Shown here one piece after another: positions 1-8,731 of a DNA stretch of 64,000 bases. This DNA comes from Bacteroidia bacterium. Lineage in GTDB: Bacteria > Bacteroidota > Bacteroidia > B-17B0 > Aurantibacillaceae. The notes under the pieces are model-generated. The model saw only the letters and a list, made by a program, of their open reading frames with translations, was not told where the DNA came from and ran no database searches. Position 1 is the stretch's first letter, and each line of letters opens with the position of its first letter. Location: NCBI GenBank assembly GCA_021740825.1, contig JAIOZA010000001.1:62001-126000 (forward strand), written 5' to 3'. The translations under genes were made by a program, and so were the position numbers.

Positions 1-513
1 AGCACAATTAAATTGCTAAGTCTTGATGATATTAATTTTCAAAATGAAATTGAAGAAACCTCAGCAACAATTGAAGGTAATGCATTATTAAAAGCGAATA
101 CAATATACAAAGAGACTGGAATAAATTGTTTTGCAGATGATAGTGGCTTATTAGTTGATGCAATGAATGGGGCGCCAGGTGTTTATTCGGCAAGATATGC
201 AGGTCCGCAAAAAAATAATGAGAATAACTTGCAAAAACTATTGTTTGACTTAAGAAATACAGAAAACCGCGATGCACATTTTAAAACAGTAATGGCGCTT
301 ATTATTGATGGAAAAGAATATTTATTTGAAGGCATTATAAACGGAAAAATAATTTCAGAAAAAATAGGAACGCATGGTTTTGGCTATGACCCCATTTTTG
401 TTCCAAACGGTTATACTGAAACATTTGCACAATTAAATTCTGAAATTAAAAATACTATATCGCACAGGGCAAGGGCTTTACAAAAAATGCTTGCTTTTAT
501 TAATACAATTTAG
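1..513 (+). CDS. rdgB: RdgB/HAM1 non-canonical purine NTP pyrophosphatase (5' truncated by window)
   Basis: Hydrolyses dITP, XTP and ITP to monophosphates in the cytoplasm, keeping deaminated purines out of DNA and RNA. The frame is open through base 1, so the TTG at 13 in the ORF track is only an internal codon and roughly 20-25 N-terminal residues (including the family's TxNxxK substrate motif) lie outside the window. Visible family motifs are FADDSGL (metal-binding acidic pair), GAPGVYSARYAG, THGFGYDPIF and the C-terminal SHRARAL. The length after the cut fits the usual 190-200 residues. It converges on the methyltransferase gene, and the two stop regions overlap by 4 bp. Family assignment is secure; only the start is missing. 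Confidence 0.93.
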   Translation, partial: STIKLLSLDDINFQNEIEETSATIEGNALLKANTIYKETGINCFADDSGLLVDAMNGAPGVYSARYAGPQKNNENNLQKLLFDLRNTENRDAHFKTVMALIIDGKEYLFEGIINGKIISEKIGTHGFGYDPIFVPNGYTETFAQLNSEIKNTISHRARALQKMLAFINTI

Positions 514-1703
514 TTCGTTACAATTTCATTTGTATTTTTTGAAGCCTTTTTAGAACCACTATACATTTCGTATTTCAACAATTTACATTCTAAAGACGCA
601 TTGAATAATGTCATTTTTTTACTTGGGTGTAAACCAATAGATTTAATCGCTTCCATATTGGATGAAATAATCCAACAGGTCCAACCTCCAAAATCCTTTT
701 TCAATTTATCGCCAATTTGCTTATAAAATGCATTCGTATCTTCCATTTTAATGCGCTCATCATAAGGGGGATTTAATAAAATAGTGCCGTGTGGTTTGGT
801 TGGCATTATATCAAAAAATGAAATATGTTCATACTGAATCACATCATCTACTTTTGCAACTCCACCATTACGCTTAGCCATTTCGAGAGGAATAATTTCA
901 ATATCACTCGAAATAATAGTTGGCATATCGTCTTTTATGCGATTAATACAACTATCATAGATTGTATCCCACAATTCTTTATCAAAATCATGCCATTTCA
1001 TAAAACCAAACTCTTCTCTGAATACACCAGGCGGAATATTATTAGCATATAAAGCTGCTTCAATACCCAAAGTTCCGCTACCGCACATGCCATCAATTAA
1101 TGGTAAATGTGGCTGCCAATTAGATAATAATACTATACCTGCAGCCAAAACTTCTTTCATTGGGGCAGTATCAATATCAACTCTATAGCCACGTTTAAAT
1201 AAAGAATCACCACTACTATCTAAACTAACATTAACCTGATTTCTAAAGATATGAACATAAATTCTTAAAGTTGGCCTTTCTAAATCTACATTAGGTCTCA
1301 CATTAAATTTTTCTACAAAACGATCACAAATAGCATCTTTTGTTTTTTGAGAGATATATAAACTATGGTCAAACTCATCCGAATTAACAGTAGCATTAAT
1401 TGCTAATGTATCATCGGTATTTAATAATTCTTCCCATTCATATTCCTTCATTTTATCGTAAAGCTCATGTTCATTTTCTGCTGTAAAAGAATAAATAGGA
1501 ACTAATACCTTAAGAGCGGTGCGCAAACATAAATTTGCTTTATACATAAAACCTTTGTCTCCAGTAAATGAAACGCCACGTTTAAATGAAACAATATCTC
1601 GGGCACCCAACTTCATTAACTCATTTACTAATACATCTTCTAAACCATGAAAAGTAGTAGCTTTCATTTCAAAATCATGGTCGGTGTTTTTTTTATCTTT
1701 CAA
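510..1703 (-). CDS. THUMP-domain class I SAM-dependent rRNA methyltransferase (RlmL-like)
   Basis: Predicted cytoplasmic RNA (guanine-N2) methyltransferase of the RlmL/YcbY family, which modifies 23S rRNA in characterised members. The 397 residues split into an N-terminal ferredoxin-like and THUMP RNA-binding part (about residues 15-165) and a C-terminal Rossmann methyltransferase. SAM motif I is DGMCGSGTLGIEAAL near residue 205 and the catalytic motif IV is LLNPPYDERI near residue 310. The second methyltransferase domain of E. coli RlmL (RlmK part) is absent, as is usual for the short form. Such genes are often annotated as N6-adenine DNA methylases because of the NPPY motif, but the THUMP domain argues for RNA. 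The exact modified base is not known from sequence. Confidence 0.88.
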   Translation of the reverse strand: MKDKKNTDHDFEMKATTFHGLEDVLVNELMKLGARDIVSFKRGVSFTGDKGFMYKANLCLRTALKVLVPIYSFTAENEHELYDKMKEYEWEELLNTDDTLAINATVNSDEFDHSLYISQKTKDAICDRFVEKFNVRPNVDLERPTLRIYVHIFRNQVNVSLDSSGDSLFKRGYRVDIDTAPMKEVLAAGIVLLSNWQPHLPLIDGMCGSGTLGIEAALYANNIPPGVFREEFGFMKWHDFDKELWDTIYDSCINRIKDDMPTIISSDIEIIPLEMAKRNGGVAKVDDVIQYEHISFFDIMPTKPHGTILLNPPYDERIKMEDTNAFYKQIGDKLKKDFGGWTCWIISSNMEAIKSIGLHPSKKMTLFNASLECKLLKYEMYSGSKKASKNTNEIVTN

Positions 1704-1759
1704 GGGATTTATATTTTTATTACCACGATAAATTTATTTACAGTGATCTTGTTTTTGAA

Positions 1760-2521
1760 TTATCTATTCTTGACGGCATTAAACACTTCTTTCATAAAAC
1801 CAGAAGCAAATACAAAATCTACTAGCTCAGGATTTGTTGTTTTTAAAATATCTTGACTGTTACCTGTCCACCAATGTTTGCCTTTATAAATATATAGTAT
1901 CTTTTGGCCTATCTCCACAACCGAATTCATGTCGTGAGTAATAACAATTGTTGTGATATTAAATTCGTGTGTTAAGCTTTGAATTAAGTTATCAATCACA
2001 ATAGATGTTTTGGGATCTAAGCCAGAATTTGGTTCATCACAAAATAAATACTGTGGATTATTAGCAATCGCTCTTGCTAAAGCTGCTCGTTTTTTCATTC
2101 CTCCAGAAAGCTCACCTGGGTATAATTTATTTTTACCACTCAATTGAACCTTCTCCAGACAAAAATTAACTCTATCTGATTTTTCTGCCTTAGTCATGGT
2201 TGTAAACATATCCAAAGGGAACTGAATATTTTCTTCCAATGTTTGAGAATCGAATAAAGCACCTCCTTGAAACAGCATTCCAATTTTTTTTCTGATCTCT
2301 TGTTTTTCTTTAACATCAAGTGCAGGAAAATTTAAACCATCATACAAAACCTCTCCACTATCAACTTCATGCAAACCAACCATTAGTTTCATAATCGTTG
2401 TTTTACCACTTCCACTCTCCCCAATAATTAAATTAGTTTTGCCTTGCTCAAATACAAACGAAACATCATCAATAACTTTATTATTGCCGAAACTTTTAGA
2501 TATATTTTTAATTTCAATCAT
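1760..2521 (-). CDS. MlaF-like ABC transporter ATP-binding protein
   Basis: ATPase of an MCE-type lipid transporter, expected to drive phospholipid movement between inner and outer membranes. The 253-residue protein has Walker A GESGSGKTT (about residue 35), a Q-loop (MLFQGGALFDS), signature LSGGMKKRAALARA, Walker B YLFCDEP and the switch His in VITHDM. The LSGGMKKR signature is characteristic of MlaF/Ttg2A-type ATPases. Its start overlaps the stop of the upstream permease by 4 bp (ATGA), so the two are translationally coupled. No MCE-domain (MlaD-like) gene follows in this window, since the next gene is the rRNA methyltransferase. Confidence 0.88.
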   Translation of the reverse strand: MIEIKNISKSFGNNKVIDDVSFVFEQGKTNLIIGESGSGKTTIMKLMVGLHEVDSGEVLYDGLNFPALDVKEKQEIRKKIGMLFQGGALFDSQTLEENIQFPLDMFTTMTKAEKSDRVNFCLEKVQLSGKNKLYPGELSGGMKKRAALARAIANNPQYLFCDEPNSGLDPKTSIVIDNLIQSLTHEFNITTIVITHDMNSVVEIGQKILYIYKGKHWWTGNSQDILKTTNPELVDFVFASGFMKEVFNAVKNR

Positions 2522-3258
2522 GTAAAAAACAATTGCGTTAACAAGAAATTAAAAATCAAAATCAGGATACTACTATAAACAACGGCTGACGTACTGCTTT
2601 TACCTACTTCTAAAGCACCACCATGAGTATAATAACCAAAATAAGAAGAGATAGAAGTAATTAAAAACGCAAACGTAATTACTTTAGTAAAAGAATACCA
2701 TAATTTCCAGGGTTCAAAAAAAGCCTGAATACCAAATATAAATTCGTATGAGGAGCAAGCTTCTGTGGCAATTCCCATCACATAACCCCCAAAAATTCCT
2801 AAAAACATACTAATTGCTATTAAAAAAGGAAGTATTAAAACACCGGCAGCAATTTTTGGTAGTATTAAAAAACCTGCTGAATTTATTCCCATAATTTCAA
2901 GAGCGTCAATTTGTTCTGTTATTCGCATGGATCCAATTTCAGAGGCAATGTTTGATCCCATTTTTCCTGCTAAAATTAAACAAACAATGGTAGGAGAAAA
3001 TTCAAGAAGCATAGACTCTCTTGTTGTAAATCCTAGAGCATATAAGGGAACTATAGGACTTGTAAATCCATAAGCTGCTTGAATTGTAATAACACCGCCC
3101 ATAAAAAATGAGATAATAGCAATAATTGGCAATGAACTAATACCGATATTATCTACTTCATGCACAATTTGTTTCATGTAAACAGATAACTTTTCTGGCT
3201 TACTAAACACGCGTTTAATAAGAATAAAATACCTACCTAAATGAAAAAATAAATTCAT
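2518..3258 (-). CDS. MlaE-like ABC transporter permease
   Basis: Inner-membrane permease of the MlaE/Ttg2B family, partner of the overlapping MlaF-like ATPase. The 246 residues contain about five to six hydrophobic segments, starting near residue 40, and the family hallmark SEIGSMRITEQIDALEIMG around residues 105-125, which forms the cytoplasmic coupling helix. The length is normal for the family. Together with the ATPase it probably exchanges lipids with the outer membrane through an MCE protein encoded elsewhere. Assignment rests on the hallmark motif and the adjacent MlaF-type gene. Confidence 0.88.
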   Translation of the reverse strand: MNLFFHLGRYFILIKRVFSKPEKLSVYMKQIVHEVDNIGISSLPIIAIISFFMGGVITIQAAYGFTSPIVPLYALGFTTRESMLLEFSPTIVCLILAGKMGSNIASEIGSMRITEQIDALEIMGINSAGFLILPKIAAGVLILPFLIAISMFLGIFGGYVMGIATEACSSYEFIFGIQAFFEPWKLWYSFTKVITFAFLITSISSYFGYYTHGGALEVGKSSTSAVVYSSILILIFNFLLTQLFFT

Positions 3259-3317
3259 AATTTTTGAATGGCTAATATACGACTAAGTGTTTAATTTTTT
3301 TAGAGATGATTTAAATA

Positions 3318-3352
3318 AAAAACGCTACCCACCAATTGGCGAATAGCGTTTA
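3318..3352 (-). terminator. Intrinsic terminator of the universal stress protein gene
   Basis: AAACGCTA (3320-3327) pairs with TAGCGTTT (3344-3351) around a 16-nt loop that can fold further. Read on the minus strand the stem is followed by a T-rich run. It lies just after the stop of the stress-protein gene and before mlaE, so it probably separates the two transcripts. Confidence 0.6.
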
Positions 3353-3368
3353 ATTTTTTTAAGCGAAC

Positions 3369-4196
3369 TTATAATCCTGTTCCAAAACTATTTAAACTAA
3401 CTTTTTTTGTAGGATTAATAGTCATCACTGGCAAATTACTAATATCAACAACCTTTTGCGCTTCAGTGCCACTAAAAAACTCCTTAATGCTTAATGTTGG
3501 TTTATTCATAATTACAATTAAATCAGATTCTATTTTATTTGCATAATCAACAATAGCATCTGCAGCACTTTCACTTGCTAATGATTTATTAGAACAAGAA
3601 ATTCCTTTTCCTTTAATATATTGCTTTACCTGATGAGCATACGCTAATAATTGATTTTCATAGGCTGCATCAGATAAACTAAATACACCTAAAATGCGAA
3701 TAGATGCTCCAAAATAATGAGCAAACTGAACAGCTACATCTACTTTTTCGCGAGATTCTCGAGATAAATCTAATGGCAATAAAATATTTTCACAACCATC
3801 TTTATGTTCTTTTCCTCTAATTGAAATTACAGGGCAAACACATTCTCTAATCATTTTTGAGGCGCTTGCACCAATAATATTTTTAGTACTCATGTGACTT
3901 TCAATACCAGCAATTACTAGAGTAGCATTTATTTCTTCTGCAACACGCGGTACTTCCTCGTAAATGTTTCCTTTAACATTCATAAATTCAGTAGGAACTC
4001 CACTTTCAGCTTCAGTTTGCTTTGTTAAAGTTTTTAATTCATCGTAATTTTCCTCTCCTACTTTTTCGTAAGCATGCAGTAAAACTATTTTGGAGTGAGT
4101 ATATTTTGCTAAATTATATGCCTGTGTAATTGCTAATAAGGATTGTTCAGTAAAATCAACAGGAATTAAAAGTGTGCCGCGTTCTTGTAACTTCAT
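3369..4196 (-). CDS. Tandem-domain universal stress protein (UspA family)
   Basis: Cytoplasmic stress protein with two UspA domains in one chain: residues about 7-135 and 137-265, each starting with a beta-strand of the type TLLIPVDFTEQS or NILLPLDLSRES. The second repeats the nucleotide-binding-like layout but lacks a clear G-x2-G-x9-G(S/T) loop, so ATP binding is doubtful. The 275-residue length is typical of Bacteroidota tandem Usp proteins. It stands alone, divergent from rpsP, with a candidate -7 promoter element upstream and an intrinsic terminator downstream. No specific stress can be assigned. Confidence 0.88.
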   Translation of the reverse strand: MKLQERGTLLIPVDFTEQSLLAITQAYNLAKYTHSKIVLLHAYEKVGEENYDELKTLTKQTEAESGVPTEFMNVKGNIYEEVPRVAEEINATLVIAGIESHMSTKNIIGASASKMIRECVCPVISIRGKEHKDGCENILLPLDLSRESREKVDVAVQFAHYFGASIRILGVFSLSDAAYENQLLAYAHQVKQYIKGKGISCSNKSLASESAADAIVDYANKIESDLIVIMNKPTLSIKEFFSGTEAQKVVDISNLPVMTINPTKKVSLNSFGTGL

Positions 4197-4236
4197 GTAT
4201 AAAGGTTTTAGTTATTTAATTTACGCTAATAACATA

Positions 4237-4244
4237 CAAAAGTA
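4237..4244 (-). promoter_or_regulatory. Candidate Bacteroidota -7 promoter element for the Usp gene
   Basis: On the minus strand the sequence reads TACTTTTG, a full match to the TAnnTTTG element used by the Bacteroidota primary sigma factor. It lies about 40 bp upstream of the Usp start. I see no good TTG -33 element at the expected spacing, so this is a moderate call. Confidence 0.45.
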
Positions 4245-4349
4245 GTCAAATTAATGATATTTAGTGCTTTATAAAAATAATTTTCAAGAATAGCGTGTTA
4301 ATTAAATAAATTTACCGATATTTGCAGCCCAAACTTAAAAAATAATAAA

Positions 4350-4868
4350 ATGGCAGTAAAGATTAGACTACAAAGACACGGAAAGAAAGACGCAGCGTTT
4401 TTCCACGTGGTAGCAGCGGATGGTCGTGCACCAAGAGATGGAGCTTTTATAGAAAAATTAGGAACATACAATCCTAATACGAATCCGGCAACTATTGATT
4501 TAAATTTCGAAAATACCTTAAAATGGTTACAAAACGGTGCTGTACCAACAGATACTTGTAAAGCTATTTTATCTTATAAAGGTATTATGATGAAAAAACA
4601 CCTCTTAGATGGGGTTAAAAAAGGCGCTTTAACTGAAGCGCAGGTTGAAGAACGATTTGCTAAATGGTTAGATCAAAAAGCAAGCAAAATAAATTCTAAA
4701 AAAGATAATTTATCATCTGATGCTAAAAAAGCAATTGCTGATAAATTTAAAGCAGAAACAGCATCTAAAGAAGCAAGGTCGGCAAAAATTGCAGCTAAAA
4801 CTGCAGTAACGGAAGCTCCAGTTGAAGATACTACTGCTGAAACTCCAGCTGAAAACACAGAAGCTTAA
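4350..4868 (+). CDS. rpsP: 30S ribosomal protein S16
   Basis: Small-subunit ribosomal protein that binds 16S rRNA early in assembly. The first 80 or so residues are canonical bS16 (start [13 protein letters not shown], then [14 protein letters not shown] and the [11 protein letters not shown] segment). The protein is 172 residues, about twice the bacterial norm, because of a low-complexity Ala/Lys/Glu/Thr tail from about residue 110 ending in [17 protein letters not shown]. Such tails are common on Bacteroidota S16. It is monocistronic here: a weak -7-like box (GATATTTG) lies about 25 bp upstream of the ATG and a strong terminator follows. Confidence 0.96.
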   Translation: MAVKIRLQRHGKKDAAFFHVVAADGRAPRDGAFIEKLGTYNPNTNPATIDLNFENTLKWLQNGAVPTDTCKAILSYKGIMMKKHLLDGVKKGALTEAQVEERFAKWLDQKASKINSKKDNLSSDAKKAIADKFKAETASKEARSAKIAAKTAVTEAPVEDTTAETPAENTEA

Positions 4869-4885
4869 TTCTAAATTTAAGATAC

Positions 4886-4921
4886 AAAAAACCCGATATG
4901 TTAAATCATATCGGGTTTTTT
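4886..4921 (+). terminator. Bidirectional intrinsic terminator between rpsP and pabB
   Basis: CCCGATATG (4892-4900) and CATATCGGG (4907-4915) form a perfect 9-bp stem with a 6-nt loop. The stem is flanked by A6 on the left and T6 on the right, so it can end transcription from both converging genes. Confidence 0.9.
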
Positions 4922-4966
4922 ATTTACAATCGCTAATGTTCTAAATTATTGGTAATTCCTGCTAAT

Positions 4967-5842
4967 TTAATTTTGCAATACTTGCATCATAGCCTTTGCT
5001 TTTAGCATACATTCATCATATTCGGCTTCCGCATTGCACATCGCAGTTATGGCGCTACCTACCGTAAAACTCAAATACTTTTTTTCTTCATCATAAAAAA
5101 TACTTCTTATTAGCACACTTAAATCAAAGTCGCCCTTTTCATCAATGTATCCTAAAGCGCCAGAATACGGACCACGATTATATAACTCAAATTCGTCAAT
5201 TAACTGCATGGCTCTTATTTTTGGAGCTCCAGTCATGCTTGCCATAGGGAAAGTAGCATTTAAAATATCATTAAATGACATGTTTTCCTTTAATTCGCAA
5301 CTTACCGTACTTACCATTTGATGAACTTGCGTATAACTTTCGATATCAAATAGCTTATCAACCTTTACACTTCCTTTGGCTGCAATTCGCGATAAATCAT
5401 TTCTAGCAACATCCACAATCATAACATTTTCGTTGCGCTCCTTTAAGTTTGATTTCAATTCTACTTTAATGGTATCATCTTCTGCTTGTGTGACTCCTCT
5501 TTTAGCTGTGCCCTTGATGGGTTTTGTATATAAAGTACTTCCTGTTTTTGTTAAAAAAAGCTCCGGACTGGATGAAATAATATATTGTTTGTCAAATTTT
5601 GCTAAAGACGAGTAAGGGGCTTTACTTATTGCATTTAGTTTTTGATAAATGGATAGAGGATCAATGCAAACATCTTTTGCTTCAAAAGTTATGCAGTAAT
5701 TTATTTCATAAATATCTCCCTGTTGTATATGTTGTTTTAAAGCATTTACATGTTCAACGTAATTTTGTTTGCTTATAGTAGGATTTATTTTTATACTATT
5801 TTCTTCGCTGCTAGTATATTCGAAATCTAGCTCATTAAACAA
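4967..5842 (-). CDS. pabB: Aminodeoxychorismate synthase component I-like chorismate-binding enzyme
   Basis: Converts chorismate (with ammonia from a PabA partner) to 4-amino-4-deoxychorismate for folate synthesis. The chorismate-binding core is present: SSPELFL, PIKGTAKRG, IVDVARNDLSRI, the PMASMTGAPKIRAM loop and SGALGYID. The lysine of PIKGT marks PabB rather than anthranilate synthase, which has PIAGT. The ORF-track start is a TTG in mid-protein and gives only 291 residues against about 420 for the family. The same frame is open for a further 88 codons upstream and encodes PabB-like sequence but has no ATG, GTG or TTG there. The true start is therefore uncertain (see next entry). Confidence 0.82.
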   Translation of the reverse strand: MFNELDFEYTSSEENSIKINPTISKQNYVEHVNALKQHIQQGDIYEINYCITFEAKDVCIDPLSIYQKLNAISKAPYSSLAKFDKQYIISSSPELFLTKTGSTLYTKPIKGTAKRGVTQAEDDTIKVELKSNLKERNENVMIVDVARNDLSRIAAKGSVKVDKLFDIESYTQVHQMVSTVSCELKENMSFNDILNATFPMASMTGAPKIRAMQLIDEFELYNRGPYSGALGYIDEKGDFDLSVLIRSIFYDEEKKYLSFTVGSAITAMCNAEAEYDECMLKAKAMMQVLQN

Positions 5843-6106
5843 AATACATTGTTCAGCTTCAATAAATAGTTCCTTTTGAAAATTAAGTGGATTAGTATCC
5901 TTTAATTTAAAAAATTCAATATTTTGCTTAAAGTCATAGTTAATAAAGCATATGTGTTCCTTGTCATTCTCAAAATAATTTCGCGGCTCAATATTCGAAA
6001 TAAGGATTTTGTTCTTAAAACCAGATTTATTGTAATTGCAAAAATATAATGCAAAGTACTTATTATTGTCTAAATATGTTTTAATGGATTGAATGAAATT
6101 ATTTCC
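5843..6106 (-). other. Open in-frame N-terminal extension of pabB lacking a standard start codon
   Basis: Translating upstream of the TTG gives 88 uninterrupted codons back to a TAA at 6107-6109. They include FIQSIKTYLDNNKYFALYF and NKILISNIEPRNYFEN, which resemble the N-terminal lobe of PabB. No ATG, GTG or TTG occurs in this stretch. An ATT (6092-6094) lies 11 nt after GGA in TAAGGAAATAATTTC and could be a rare start. Otherwise the start codon has been lost, or one base is wrong in the assembly. This explains most of the apparent 315-bp gap between pabB and the peptidase gene. Confidence 0.55.
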
Positions 6107-6157
6107 TTACTTAGTTATTCAATTGGACCTTGTCCCAAAATTAATTAATTTATTAAA

Positions 6158-7306
6158 TTATAATTTATCGTTAAAATCTATCAATAATTTACAAACTTCT
6201 AAATACTTAGTTAGTGGCAAAGTTTGTTCTAAATCATAAATATCGTGATAAACTTGGATGCCACCCATGGTATAAATAAAAAAACTAGGTACTCCTTTTT
6301 CGGTAAACCAATAATGGTCACTATTAGCAGCTTTACCACGTTGTTTAATTTGTTTTACATAATTTTTATTTAAGTTAATTTGATTTAATTTTTGAAACTG
6401 GTCTTTAAATACAGTAGCATTTACAACCATAATTCCATCGTCTCCCGTACCTAATAAATCTAAATTAGTTAAAAATTTTATTTTTGATAAAGGGAAAATA
6501 GGATGCTCCGAAAAATATTTTGATCCTAATAAACCAGCTTCTTCTCCGCTAAAAAATATAAATACTACAGAATATTTGGAAGGATTTTTTTGATAATACC
6601 GTGCTAAGTTTAATAACACACTCACTCCACTTGCATTATCATTAGCTCCTGGAAAATAGGTGTCTTTTCCCATTGCTCCTAAGTGATCGTAATGAGCAGT
6701 ATATACAATAAAACTATCGGGATGCTGAAAACCTTTTATGTATCCGATTAAATTTTGGGATTTAAAATGTTGAATAAATTTATTTTCAAAATTAACATTA
6801 ATAGTTTTTAAGTCGTTTGGAAAAGAATCTTTTAACAACTCAATTACCGTATTATTAGATAGATTGCTAGCAACTGAATAGGTTAATTTTTTCTTTAATT
6901 TTACAATTAGTGGGAACACTGTTTCGCCAACTTTAGCTTGATAAGTAATACTGTCGGTTTTAATCAATTGAAATTTCATCTTAAGAGATTTAGCACTAGG
7001 TTCTATTAAATAATGCCTACCTGCAACAATTGTTTTACCATCTAATAAAACAGACATATTTCCGGGAAATGTATTCACTGGAAATTCATAATTTTGTGCA
7101 TATGATTTTCCGAATTTACAAACCCCAATGGTTTTTAATTCTTTTGAAATAAAACTAGCCGCCTTATTTACTCCGTTATTTGCGTAACCACGTCCTAATA
7201 ACTCTTTAGAACACAATTTTTTAATTATAAGACGAGCGTATGTTGTATCCTGACCATAAAAAATATTGGACAGAATAAATAATAAAATTGTGTAAAAAAA
7301 TCGCAT
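6158..7306 (-). CDS. Secreted M28-family metallopeptidase
   Basis: Predicted exported zinc aminopeptidase-like enzyme. A signal peptide (MRFFYTILLFILSNIFYG, then Q) is followed by a non-catalytic region and the M28 domain from about residue 195. Expected zinc ligands are visible: His and Asp in YTAHYDHLG, Asp in GANDNASG, the catalytic and ligand Glu pair in SGEEAGLLGS, Asp in NLDLLG, and a C-terminal His in YHDIYD. The 382-residue length fits M28 enzymes of Bacteroidota. It stands alone between pabB and a hypothetical gene on the same strand. Substrate is unknown; it may act on peptides in the periplasm or outside the cell. Confidence 0.88.
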   Translation of the reverse strand: MRFFYTILLFILSNIFYGQDTTYARLIIKKLCSKELLGRGYANNGVNKAASFISKELKTIGVCKFGKSYAQNYEFPVNTFPGNMSVLLDGKTIVAGRHYLIEPSAKSLKMKFQLIKTDSITYQAKVGETVFPLIVKLKKKLTYSVASNLSNNTVIELLKDSFPNDLKTINVNFENKFIQHFKSQNLIGYIKGFQHPDSFIVYTAHYDHLGAMGKDTYFPGANDNASGVSVLLNLARYYQKNPSKYSVVFIFFSGEEAGLLGSKYFSEHPIFPLSKIKFLTNLDLLGTGDDGIMVVNATVFKDQFQKLNQINLNKNYVKQIKQRGKAANSDHYWFTEKGVPSFFIYTMGGIQVYHDIYDLEQTLPLTKYLEVCKLLIDFNDKL

Positions 7307-7356
7307 GCAATAGTTTTTATACTTAGATTAAGTTCAGAAAATTGACTCTATATAAT

Positions 7357-7971
7357 TTAAGCGAAGCGTTTTTTAGCCAATGAAAAAAATGTTTTCACTA
7401 CTTCATTATCATCATTCCAATTATAAATTGATTGTAATCCGTTCAAATAATTTTCCAAATCATTTTTTGACGTAACGGCATCTATCTGCTCAATAGCAAT
7501 ATTATATTCATTAGCATTGGCAGCAAATAATTCATTAATGACTCTAAACTTGTCGTTTAAATTAATAACTATTTTTGGAATTAATTTCCGCTCCACCTTA
7601 ACCTCTACGGCAATTTCTGATTTTTCAACATCAGGTTTTGCAGCAACTTCTTTTGAATTAACATCTTCGGTTACTTTTAGAGCAAAGTTAGTAACTTGAT
7701 TTACCTCAGCTTTTGAATCTAATACAACCATTTTTTCTTCGGCCTGTTGTTCATTCATTATCTTTAGATGTAAATTTAAATCAGGAGATACATCTTTATG
7801 CTCTTTCAATACCACGTAAGCCGAAACTAACTTATTAGTTTGTTGAATATACAAATGCAAATTCTCTGCATATTGCGTGCTTGGAGAAGGATGCTTTTCA
7901 AATTTTTCAATACTAATTTTTAATTCGGCTAATGACGATTGAAGTTGCTTAAGTAGAAGATCCGTTTGCAT
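7357..7971 (-). CDS. Conserved Bacteroidota hypothetical protein
   Basis: 204 residues with no signal peptide or membrane segment. The first 70 residues are predicted helical (LLKQLQSSLAELKISIEKFE), the middle is Glu/Lys/Val-rich and probably disordered. The last 70 residues form the conserved part, LNDKFRVINELFAANANEYN through YNWNDDNEVVKTFFSLAKKRF. I recognise this C-terminal pattern from uncharacterised Bacteroidota proteins but know no function. It lies just upstream of the peptidase on the same strand and divergent from tdk. The layout (helical head, charged linker, helical tail) would suit an adaptor, but that is a guess. Confidence 0.75.
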   Translation of the reverse strand: MQTDLLLKQLQSSLAELKISIEKFEKHPSPSTQYAENLHLYIQQTNKLVSAYVVLKEHKDVSPDLNLHLKIMNEQQAEEKMVVLDSKAEVNQVTNFALKVTEDVNSKEVAAKPDVEKSEIAVEVKVERKLIPKIVINLNDKFRVINELFAANANEYNIAIEQIDAVTSKNDLENYLNGLQSIYNWNDDNEVVKTFFSLAKKRFA

Positions 7972-8055
7972 AATGTGAATAATTAAAAATTAAAAATACT
8001 TCATTTTATCTTTACTTAGTTTATTTTTAAGTTTTGTTATTAATATATAATAAAC

Positions 8056-8637
8056 ATGTTTTTAGAGAACATTAAACATAGTACAGGCCGTAAAGGTTGG
8101 ATTGAGGTAGTTTGCGGCTCTATGTTTTCGGGCAAAACTGAAGAATTAATAAGGCGCTTAAGACGTGCGCAATTTGCAAAACAAAAAGTAGAGATTTTTA
8201 AACCTCAAATAGACACACGCTATCACGAAGAAAAAGTAATTTCTCATCAAGGAAACGAAATTCATAGCACACCTGTTCCATCAAGTTCCAATATTTTATT
8301 ATTGGCAAATGATGTTGATGTGGTTGGAATTGACGAAGCGCAGTTTTTTGATATGGAACTGGTGAACGTTTGTAATCAATTAGCAGATAGTGGCGTTAGG
8401 GTTATAATTGCTGGATTAGATATGGACTTTAAAGGGCAACCTTTTGGACCAATGCCTGCATTATTAGCTTGTGCAGAATATGTAACAAAAGTTCATGCAA
8501 TTTGCATGACTTGTGGAAGTTTAGCACATGTGTCTCACAGAAAAACGGCTGAAACTAGTTTGGTTTTATTGGGAGAAACCGATAGTTATGAACCACTATG
8601 CAGAGATTGTTTTAATGAAGCTAATAAAATGAAGTAG
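8056..8637 (+). CDS. tdk: Thymidine kinase (type II)
   Basis: Phosphorylates thymidine with ATP in the pyrimidine salvage pathway. The 193-residue protein has the P-loop [18 protein letters not shown] (about residue 22), the DEAQFF motif with the catalytic carboxylate, the lasso-domain zinc cysteines as CMTCG and CRDCF, and the substrate-binding region near the C-terminus. Length and motif order match bacterial type II thymidine kinase closely. The start is an ATG about 85 bp from the divergent hypothetical gene. It is a single-gene unit, with the next gene converging on it. Confidence 0.96.
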   Translation: MFLENIKHSTGRKGWIEVVCGSMFSGKTEELIRRLRRAQFAKQKVEIFKPQIDTRYHEEKVISHQGNEIHSTPVPSSSNILLLANDVDVVGIDEAQFFDMELVNVCNQLADSGVRVIIAGLDMDFKGQPFGPMPALLACAEYVTKVHAICMTCGSLAHVSHRKTAETSLVLLGETDSYEPLCRDCFNEANKMK

Positions 8638-8731
8638 TGCTTTTTTAAGATAAATTTAATACTAAACTATCACGATAAATTAGATCTGAGTAAAGAAGAT
8701 ACAAGTATTAGAACTTTGAAATAAGAAGCAA

